Origin: Pseudomonas guariconensis
Lineage (GTDB): Bacteria; Pseudomonadota; Gammaproteobacteria; Pseudomonadales; Pseudomonadaceae
Direction of reading: 5' to 3'
Assembly (NCBI RefSeq): GCF_024127895.1
Contig: NZ_JAMYBK010000017.1
Span: 50,674 to 114,673, forward strand
Length of the DNA: 64,000 bases
This document shows, piece after piece, positions 58,720 to 64,000 of this stretch. The notes under the pieces were generated by a model, which was given only the letters and a program-made list of their open reading frames with translations, did no database searches and was not told the origin of the DNA. The stretch's first letter is position 1. The number at the start of each line of letters is the position of its first letter. The position numbers were made by a program, and so were the translations under genes.

Positions 58720-59526
58720 CGCCTTGCCGGCCAGCAACACGGCGGCACCGATCCCTGCCAAGGCGAACAGTTGCTGCAGCCGCGGCCCGGCCAGTTTCGC
58801 CGCCAGCGGCCGCGCCAGCAGCAGGCCGAGCACCGCACCGACGGCGAACGGGGCACCCAGCCGCCAGTGCACCACGCCTGCCAGGCTGGCACTGGCCACG
58901 CTACCGGCAGACACCAGGGCGATCACCGCCAGCGAGGTGGCGACGATGCTCTTCATGTCCAGGTTGGTGTAGCGGTTCAACGCTGGGATGATGACGAAGC
59001 CGCCCCCCACGCCTAGCAGGCCGGACAGCAAGCCCGAGAGCACACCCGTGAAGGCCAGGGCGCGTGCGCAGGGCAGGGTCCAGCGCAGCCGTCCCTGCTG
59101 TGGGTTGAGCACGCAGGGCATGATCTGCCGCTCGCCACAGGGCGAATCGCCACGCATCTGGCGCCTGGCCTTGCGCCAGATGCGCAGACAGGCGTACACC
59201 AGCACTGCGGCGAACACCAGGGCCAGGGGCGTATTGGGCAAACGATGCGCCAGCATCAGCCCGAACGGTGCCGTGACGATGCCAATGGCGGCAATGAACA
59301 GCGCCGCCCGGTAGCGCACCAGGCCCTGGCGCAGGCCCAACCCGGCGCCGACCGCCGCCGCCAGGCCCACCGCCAGCAAGCCGATGGGCGCTGCCTCGAC
59401 CATGCTCAGGCCCAGGCCGAACACCAGCAAGGGCACCGCCAGGATGCCGCCACCGGCACCGGTCAGCGCCAGCACCGCGCCAATGATCGCCCCCAGGCCT
59501 GCCCCGAGGAATTGATGTTCGATCAC
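58708..59526 (-). CDS. TauE/SafE family sulfite exporter
   Basis: 272-aa membrane protein with two repeats of four helices; the repeat starts are ALTGAGGGILAVPLLVFG and GLLSGLLGVGGGFVIIPAL, diagnostic of TauE/SafE. A charged central loop (KARRQMRGDSPCGERQ) separates them. The start is GTG overlapping the SQR stop (GTGA). Last in the pdo-sqr-tauE operon; it would export the sulfite produced by persulfide oxidation (inference from family and operon). Confidence 0.9.
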   Translation of the reverse strand: MIEHQFLGAGLGAIIGAVLALTGAGGGILAVPLLVFGLGLSMVEAAPIGLLAVGLAAAVGAGLGLRQGLVRYRAALFIAAIGIVTAPFGLMLAHRLPNTPLALVFAAVLVYACLRIWRKARRQMRGDSPCGERQIMPCVLNPQQGRLRWTLPCARALAFTGVLSGLLSGLLGVGGGFVIIPALNRYTNLDMKSIVATSLAVIALVSAGSVASASLAGVVHWRLGAPFAVGAVLGLLLARPLAAKLAGPRLQQLFALAGIGAAVLLAGKALLG

Positions 59527-60803
59527 TGCACAGCCTCGGCCTTCATGGGTTGCGGCCGCGCCAGCCACTCCCGGCCCTTGAGCATGGCCTGCCAGTACAG
59601 TGGCGGCAGTACTCGCGCCTTGAGCAGCCAGGCCAGGCGGGTCGGCTGGCGCCCATCGAGCAGCCAGCGAGGGAAGCTCGGCGCCACCTTGCCGCCATAG
59701 GTGAATTCGGCCAGGACGATCTTGCCGCGCTCGACGGTCAATGGGCAGGAGCCATAGCCATCGTACTGGGCCAAGGTCGGCAGACGGCCCAGGGCGACCA
59801 GAACATTGTTGGCCACGACCGGTGCCTGTTTGCGCGCTGCGGCGGCGGTCTTGGCATTGCTGGTGTTGGTCACGTCCCCCAGGGCGTGGATATTGGCGAA
59901 CCGACGATGGCGCAGGCTGTGCGGATCGACATCGACCCAGCCCGCGGCATCGGCCAGCGGACTTTGCTGGATGAAATCCGGTGCCACCTGTGGCGGCACC
60001 ACGTGGAGCATGTCGAAGGCCTCGACGTGGGTTTGCGTGCTGCCGTCGGGCAGGGTACGCACGAACGTGGCGCGCTTGCCGGGCCCGTCCACGGCCACCA
60101 GGCGATGGGCGTAGTTGAGGTCGACGCCGTACCTGTCGATGTAGGCCATCAGGGCCGGCACATAGTCGGCCACGCCGAACAGCACGGTGCCGGCATTGAA
60201 GAAACTCGCCTTGACCGCGCCCAGGTGGCCTTGGCGCAACCAATGGTCGCAAGACAGGTACAGGGCCTTCTGTGGCGCACCCGCGCACTTGATCGGCATC
60301 GGCGGCTGGGTGAACAGGGCTCGGCCTTGCTTGAGGTTGCTCACCAACTGCCAGGTGTAAGGCGCCAGATCGTATCGGTAGTTGGACGTGACGCCGTTGC
60401 GGCCCAGGGTTTCGTTCACGCCCTCGATGGCGTTCCAATCGAGCTTGAGGCCGGGGCACACCACCAGCTGTTCGTAGCTGACGGCGCGACCATCTTCGAG
60501 GCGGACCGTTTGTCCGTGAGGGTCGAAACCTGCGACACTCGCCTTGATCCAGCGTACGCCCCGCGGCATGGTCGAGGCCATGGTACGGGCGGTGGCCGGG
60601 GCCTGGAACACACCGGCACCGACCATGGTCCAGCCAGGCTGGTAGTAATGAACGTCGGCCGGGTCGATCAGCGCGATATCGAGGGACGGGTCACGGCTGA
60701 CCAGGCTGGAGGCGGTGGCGATACCGGCGGCACCGGCACCGACGATGACCACCTTGTGGTGGTCGGTGCATGAGGCATCGGCAGGGGACTGCAAGGCAGG
60801 CAT
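59523..60803 (-). CDS. sqr: Sulfide:quinone oxidoreductase
   Basis: 426-aa membrane-associated flavoprotein oxidising sulfide to polysulfide/persulfide with quinone as acceptor. FAD motif KVVIVGAGAAGIATASSL and IHALGDVTNTSNAKTAAA. Redox cysteine candidates are C173 in MPIKCAGAPQKALYL (typical SQR motif) and C353 in YGSCPLTVERG. No signal peptide; a C-terminal amphipathic tail (WQAMLKGREWLA) suits membrane binding. It lies 41 bp after the persulfide dioxygenase gene and overlaps the exporter start. Confidence 0.9.
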   Translation of the reverse strand: MPALQSPADASCTDHHKVVIVGAGAAGIATASSLVSRDPSLDIALIDPADVHYYQPGWTMVGAGVFQAPATARTMASTMPRGVRWIKASVAGFDPHGQTVRLEDGRAVSYEQLVVCPGLKLDWNAIEGVNETLGRNGVTSNYRYDLAPYTWQLVSNLKQGRALFTQPPMPIKCAGAPQKALYLSCDHWLRQGHLGAVKASFFNAGTVLFGVADYVPALMAYIDRYGVDLNYAHRLVAVDGPGKRATFVRTLPDGSTQTHVEAFDMLHVVPPQVAPDFIQQSPLADAAGWVDVDPHSLRHRRFANIHALGDVTNTSNAKTAAAARKQAPVVANNVLVALGRLPTLAQYDGYGSCPLTVERGKIVLAEFTYGGKVAPSFPRWLLDGRQPTRLAWLLKARVLPPLYWQAMLKGREWLARPQPMKAEAVQ

Positions 60804-60844
60804 GGCGGTGTTTCCTTGAAATAGTCGTTATAGGGCCAAGGTGC

Positions 60845-61729
60845 TCAGAGCACATTCAGCGGGATCTTCAGATAGCGCACGCCGTTGTCTTCGGGCTCGG
60901 GCAACTGGCCGCTGCGCATGTTGACCTGCACCGACGGCAGGATCAGCACAGGCATGTCGAGGGTGGCATCGCGGGCTTCGCGCATGGTCACGAAGCTGTC
61001 CTCGCTGACGCCTTCGTGAATGTGGATATTGCTGGCGCGCTGCTCGGCCACGGTGGTGACGTAGCGCAGCTCACGCCCACCGGGCAGGTAGTCGTGGCAC
61101 ATGAACAGGCGGGTCTGGTCGGGGAACGCCAGCAGGCGCCGGATCGAGCGGTACAGGGTGCGCGCATCGGCCCCCGGGAAGTCGCAGCGGGCTGTGCCGT
61201 AGTCGGGCATGAACAGGGTGTCGCCGACGAACACGGCGATCTCGCCGCCATCCTCGACCACGTAGCTCATGCAGGCCGGGGTATGGCCGGGCGTATGCAA
61301 GGCACGGGCACGCAGGTTACCGATCAGGAAGACTTCCTCGTCTTCGAGCAGCACGTCGAACTGGCTGCCATCACGGGCAAAGCCCGGCTCGGCGTTGAAC
61401 AGCGCGCCGAAGGTCTTCTGCACCTGGGTGATCCGCGCACCGATGGCCACATGGCCGCCGAGCTTGTCCTTGAGGTAGGCCGCGGCCGACAGGTGATCGG
61501 CGTGTACATGGGTCTCCAGGATCCACTGGACCTTGGCCCCCAGCGCCTCGACCCGAGCGATCAACCTGTCCGCCGACTCGCTGCAGGTGCGCCCGGACTT
61601 GGGGTCGTAGTCCAACACGCTGTCGATCAGCGCGCAGTGGCGCGTCTCGCCGTCCATCACCAGGTAACTGATGGTCGAGGTCACCTCGTCGAACAAGGCT
61701 TCCACATGAAGGTTGCTGCCGATGATCAT
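60845..61729 (-). CDS. Persulfide dioxygenase (MBL fold, ETHE1/Blh type)
   Basis: 294-aa metallo-beta-lactamase-fold enzyme oxidising glutathione persulfide to sulfite. Metal motif THVHADHL (H74, H76, D78, H79) with HTPGHTPACMSYVV, VGDTLFMPDYGTARCDFPGADA and FMCHDYLPGGRELRYVTTV. These match the type with a rhodanese-free single domain. First gene of the sulfur operon; a sigma-54 promoter lies 63 bp upstream. GGAG precedes the ATG. Confidence 0.92.
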   Translation of the reverse strand: MIIGSNLHVEALFDEVTSTISYLVMDGETRHCALIDSVLDYDPKSGRTCSESADRLIARVEALGAKVQWILETHVHADHLSAAAYLKDKLGGHVAIGARITQVQKTFGALFNAEPGFARDGSQFDVLLEDEEVFLIGNLRARALHTPGHTPACMSYVVEDGGEIAVFVGDTLFMPDYGTARCDFPGADARTLYRSIRRLLAFPDQTRLFMCHDYLPGGRELRYVTTVAEQRASNIHIHEGVSEDSFVTMREARDATLDMPVLILPSVQVNMRSGQLPEPEDNGVRYLKIPLNVL

Positions 61730-61791
61730 TGCGCTCTCCAGGGTTTATCCACCGTGCCTTCATAGAGGCGTAGGCAGTGTCCCGGGGTTTA

Positions 61792-61807
61792 TCAAGATGC
61801 ATGCCAG
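61792..61807 (-). promoter_or_regulatory. Sigma-54 promoter of the sulfide oxidation operon
   Basis: TGGCATG-CATC-TTGAT on the minus strand, against consensus TGGCACG-N4-TTGCW: the -24 GG is present, spacing is exact, and the -12 reads GA instead of GC. It sits 63 bp upstream of the persulfide dioxygenase ATG. The divergent gene encodes a sigma-54 activator, which strongly supports it. Confidence 0.75.
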
Positions 61808-61831
61808 CAATAATTGGGCATCTGCGCCGTC

Positions 61832-61920
61832 CTTTTCGCGGGCAAGCCCGCTCCCACAGGGTCAGGTGCAGGCCCCTGGAACAGGGCATCCTGTAGGGGC
61901 GGGCTTGCCCGCGAAAAGGC
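61832..61920. repeat. REP pair between enhancer sites and sigma-54 promoter
   Basis: CCTTTTCGCGGGCAAGCCCG at 61832 and its reverse complement ending at 61920, with CTCCCACAGG and CCTGTAGGGG inner ends, spaced by about 30 bp. Same class as the 40682 pair. It lies in the path between TGGCAGT sites and the sigma-54 promoter. Confidence 0.85.
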
Positions 61921-61968
61921 GTGCACCGAGGATTCGGCTCACCCAGCCCAAGCATTCCATACCAGCTC

Positions 61969-62020
61969 TGGCAGTCCCTTCTGGCAGTCGACTGACAGCC
62001 AATGGCAGTGTTTGGCAGTC
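61969..62020. promoter_or_regulatory. TGGCAGT repeats, probable FisR enhancer sites
   Basis: Four direct copies of TGGCAGT at 61969, 61982, 62003 and 62013, the second facing an imperfect inverted partner ACTGACA at 61991. They lie 160-230 bp upstream of the sigma-54 promoter, the right distance for an enhancer. They are also 40-90 bp upstream of the activator's own ATG, so autoregulation is possible. Confidence 0.6.
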
Positions 62021-62059
62021 CCTGCTACCCTCGCCGGGTACTTCCCATCGGCCACCTTC

Positions 62060-63373
62060 ATGTCCGCGCTTTCCGTGTATCCCGACCATCCCGCCATCCT
62101 CGCCCTGGTGTCCTACCTGGAACACGATGTGCACCCAAGCATCATCCTCGACACCGACTACAACATCCTCGCCGCCAACGCCGCCTACCGCCGGCAGTTC
62201 GGCACGGACGACCAGGCACCGTTGGGTGAAAAGTGCCACCGTGTCTCCCACCACTATGCCGTGCCGTGCGACCAGGCCGGTGAGCATTGCCCCCTGCGCA
62301 AGGCCTTGGACAGCAAGGTGCCGGAGCGCGTCCTGCACATCCACCACACCCCCCGTGGGCCCGAGCACGTGGACGTGGAACTGCGACCGATCCTCGATGA
62401 GCAGGGCAGGGTGGTGGCCTTCGTCGAACGCCTGACCAGCGTCACCCTGGCCTCCGCACAACCCCAACAGCAAGGCCTGGTCGGGCGCGCCCCTGCCTTC
62501 AAGACGGCCCTTGCCAGCCTGCAGCGGGCAGCGCCGGCGCAGATCCCGGTGCTGCTGCAGGGCGAGTCCGGTACCGGCAAGGAACTGTTCGCCCGCGCCC
62601 TGCACCTGGGCAGTCCTCGGGCCAACGGGCCGCTGGTGGTGGTCGATTGCACGGGGCTTACCGAGTCGCTGTTCGAGAGCGAGCTGTTCGGCTACGAGAA
62701 GGGCGCATTCACCGGCGCGACCCAGCGCAAGATCGGCCTGGCCGAGGCGGCCCATGGCGGCACCCTGTTCCTCGACGAAATCGGTGAAGTGCCGCTGGCC
62801 ATGCAGGTGAAGTTGCTGCGCCTGATCGAGTCGGGCAGCTTTCGCCCGGTTGGCAGCTTGCGCACGGTGCATTCGGACTTTCGCCTGGTGTCAGCGACGC
62901 ACAAGCCGCTGAAGGAGATGGTCGCGGCCGGGACCTTCCGCGAAGATCTTTACTACCGCATCAGCGGTTTCCCCATTCGCCTGCCAGCCCTGCGGGAGCG
63001 GGTCGAAGACCTGCCCTTGCTGGCCGAGAGCTTGTTGCAACGCATGGGCAAGCAACCACCCCGGCTGACGCCGAAGGCGCTCGAGCGGCTCAGCTTGCAT
63101 CCGTTCCCGGGCAATATCCGCGAGCTGCGCAACATACTCGAACGGGCGCGCCTGTTCGCCGACGACGGCCTGATTCGTCCTGAGCATTTGCCGGAAGACA
63201 TTGGCCCCAGTGCAGAGGTAGGGCAGGTGGCGCCACGCCGTCGTGGCCGCAATGAGTTGAGCGACCTGGCGCACGCCCTGGAAAGCTTCCAAGGATCGCG
63301 TAGCGAGCTGGCTCGGTATCTGGGTATGAGTGAACGTACCCTGTATCGACGCTTGCGAGAGTTGGGGATCTGA
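62060..63373 (+). CDS. fisR: FisR-type sigma-54-dependent sulfane sulfur sensor/activator
   Basis: 437-aa enhancer-binding protein. N-terminal PAS-like sensor with the cysteine set C59-x10-C70-x6-C77 (EKCHRVSHHYAVPCDQAGEHC), the same spacing as the sulfane-sulfur-reactive C53/C64/C71 of Cupriavidus FisR. AAA+ domain with GESGTGKE (168-175), GAFTGA (215-220, sigma-54 contact) and Walker B GGTLFLDEIGEV. C-terminal Fis-type helix-turn-helix (SRSELARYLGMSERTLYRRL). ATG at 62060 chosen because the longer frame runs through REP DNA. Divergent from pdo-sqr-tauE, its likely target. Confidence 0.92.
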   Translation: MSALSVYPDHPAILALVSYLEHDVHPSIILDTDYNILAANAAYRRQFGTDDQAPLGEKCHRVSHHYAVPCDQAGEHCPLRKALDSKVPERVLHIHHTPRGPEHVDVELRPILDEQGRVVAFVERLTSVTLASAQPQQQGLVGRAPAFKTALASLQRAAPAQIPVLLQGESGTGKELFARALHLGSPRANGPLVVVDCTGLTESLFESELFGYEKGAFTGATQRKIGLAEAAHGGTLFLDEIGEVPLAMQVKLLRLIESGSFRPVGSLRTVHSDFRLVSATHKPLKEMVAAGTFREDLYYRISGFPIRLPALRERVEDLPLLAESLLQRMGKQPPRLTPKALERLSLHPFPGNIRELRNILERARLFADDGLIRPEHLPEDIGPSAEVGQVAPRRRGRNELSDLAHALESFQGSRSELARYLGMSERTLYRRLRELGI

Positions 63374-63375
63374 AC

Positions 63376-63407
63376 AAAAAAGGGGCTGCAAAAGCAGCCC
63401 CTTTTTT
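63376..63407. terminator. Intrinsic terminator after fisR
   Basis: AAAAAAGGGGCTGC-AAAA-GCAGCCCCTTTTTT, symmetric, immediately behind the fisR stop. Works in both directions. Confidence 0.92.
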
Positions 63408-63501
63408 CGTTCGCCGATGTAGGCTCACAAAAAAGCTGACATCTGCGGTCCAGTGTTTTCAGCTAAAGCTGCATCTTTTCTGTGACTCATCAGTAGAAAT
63501 T

Positions 63502-63783
63502 TCACAGAAAAAATGAGAATTGCCTACCGCATTCACAAATAAGCTGATGCATCCAAAACGACGCATCGTCATCTGCAATCTCAGCGTCGATTCTACCTAG
63601 CTTGGTACTGACAGCCCCGACAACAACGAGCGCAAAAAAAGGCACCCACGGGTGCCTTTTCAATATGTCCAAGGAGTAGTCGCAGCGATCCTTTAGCTCC
63701 CAGTCTAATGACCTTGGGTTCAGAATCCGACAGACTCGGCCTGTCGTCACTACTTCAGAGAAACCAGCTTTCTCTGCTGCCAA
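63502..63783 (-). pseudogene. Possible gene remnant, unrecognised
   Basis: Open frame of 93 codons with a TTG start; the frame is open a little further upstream (to about 63814), then hits a stop. The product has a single hydrophobic stretch VPFFALVVVGAVS and resembles nothing I know. A terminator-like palindrome lies in its middle, encoding RHPWVPFF. No ribosome site. It is either a remnant of a larger gene cut near the IS end or a chance frame. Confidence 0.25.
63634..63660. terminator. Terminator-like palindrome
   Basis: AAAAAAAGGCACCC-AC-GGGTGCCTTTT, a symmetric stem with A-tract and T-tract flanks, as in bidirectional intrinsic terminators. It has no obvious partner gene on either side, which suggests that genes it served have been lost. 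Confidence 0.65.
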
Positions 63784-63889
63784 AAATGCCGGGGGGCCTT
63801 TGCTGGTACCCAGTCACGACGAATGCGCGGTTGCAGTCCTCCGCTACGACGTTACCCGAGGAGGTAAGCTCGTTCAATCACATGCGATG

Positions 63890-64000
63890 TGAACCGCCCC
63901 GGGTTTCGTGGAGGCCTCAACTCTTGAGAAGATGAGGCCATGAGAAAGACCACGACCTACTCCCCTGAAGTCCGTGAACGTGCCGTGCGCATGGTTCTGG
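63890..64000 (+). mobile_element. IS3 family insertion sequence, left end (cut by window)
   Basis: The terminal inverted repeat starts TGAACCGCCCCGGGTTTCGT at 63890, a pattern typical of IS3-family ends, followed 50 bp later by the orfA start. The right end and target duplication are outside the window. Confidence 0.8.
63940..64000 (+). CDS. IS3 family transposase OrfA, N-terminus only
   Basis: The ATG opens MRKTTTYSPEVRERAVRMVL before the window ends, the N-terminal helix of the IS3 orfA (HTH, transposase_8) family. Only 20 residues are visible. TGAGG precedes the ATG. Confidence 0.85.
   Translation, partial: MRKTTTYSPEVRERAVRMVL

Larger units (their letters stand above)
63408..63889. other. 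AT-richer accessory stretch before the IS element
   Basis: 482 bp clearly poorer in GC than the rest of the window and without a secure gene. It includes a terminator-like hairpin (63634-63660). The only frame of note is on the minus strand at 63502-63783 (separate entry). Likely imported or decayed DNA next to the IS3 element. Confidence 0.6.

Noticed and set aside
61814..62059. N-terminal extension of FisR
   Set aside because: It translates the REP pair and the TGGCAGT repeats; FisR proteins begin near MSALSVYPDHPAI.
1..64000. CRISPR arrays, tRNA, rRNA
   Set aside because: No evenly spaced direct repeats and no recognisable tRNA or rRNA sequence were seen; all repeats found are REP-type inverted pairs.

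Overview
The window reads as one chromosomal stretch of a Pseudomonas of the P. putida group. Coding regions are GC-rich. P. putida-type REP palindromes recur between genes. From memory, the gene order katE / metNIQ / caa3 oxidase / SulP-carbonic anhydrase / prlC / trpI-trpBA / betC / aroE-hemF-qor / tsaC-dprA / def-fmt-rsmB-trkA / lpxL-tag-glyQS-gmhB-plsC follows the origin-proximal region of P. putida, and in outline of P. aeruginosa. No tRNA, rRNA or CRISPR was seen. The only mobile element is the left end of an IS3-type insertion sequence at the right window edge.

Layout. 1-3462: 5' part of a large catalase (katE) and the methionine importer metNIQ. 3602-12027: a caa3-type cytochrome c oxidase locus, with structural genes coxB-coxA-ctaG-coxC and assembly/heme A genes surf1, a small membrane protein gene, ctaA, cyoE and sco1; one tiny DUF2909 gene points the other way. 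12396-18018: a conserved unknown gene, an unrecognised 362-aa orphan gene, a SulP transporter with a beta-carbonic anhydrase, and a LexA-controlled radical SAM gene. 18083-25094: two M3 oligopeptidases (prlC and a divergent paralog) around yheV, a gamma-carbonic anhydrase-like protein, a HAD phosphatase and a lipoprotein aminopeptidase. 25161-29295: small envelope and stress genes, with tandem lipoprotein paralogs, two DUF1161 genes, osmC, a luciferase-like monooxygenase, dodecin and a DUF883 protein.

29292-41115: trpI-trpBA; choline-O-sulfate use (betC, choX and a SulP transporter); aroE, hemF (Anr-type box upstream), qor; and a DUF6124-type small gene whose 5' leader resembles the C4 antisense RNA. 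41492-54114: information and envelope housekeeping genes (tsaC, dprA, def, fmt, rsmB, trkA, lpxL, tag, glyQ, glyS, gmhB, plsC). 54295-58719: an MFS transporter, a GMC oxidoreductase and a divergent LysR regulator.

58708-63373: a compact sulfide/sulfane-sulfur oxidation unit. TauE, SQR and persulfide dioxygenase genes form an operon read from a good sigma-54 promoter. The divergent fisR-type activator keeps the three sensor cysteines, and repeated TGGCAGT enhancer-like sites lie between the two units. The last 600 bp are AT-richer accessory DNA leading into the IS3 element.

The items most worth follow-up are the orphan gene at 13144-14232, the fisR/sigma-54 control region with a REP pair between enhancer and promoter, and the C4-like RNA leader at 41161-41262.
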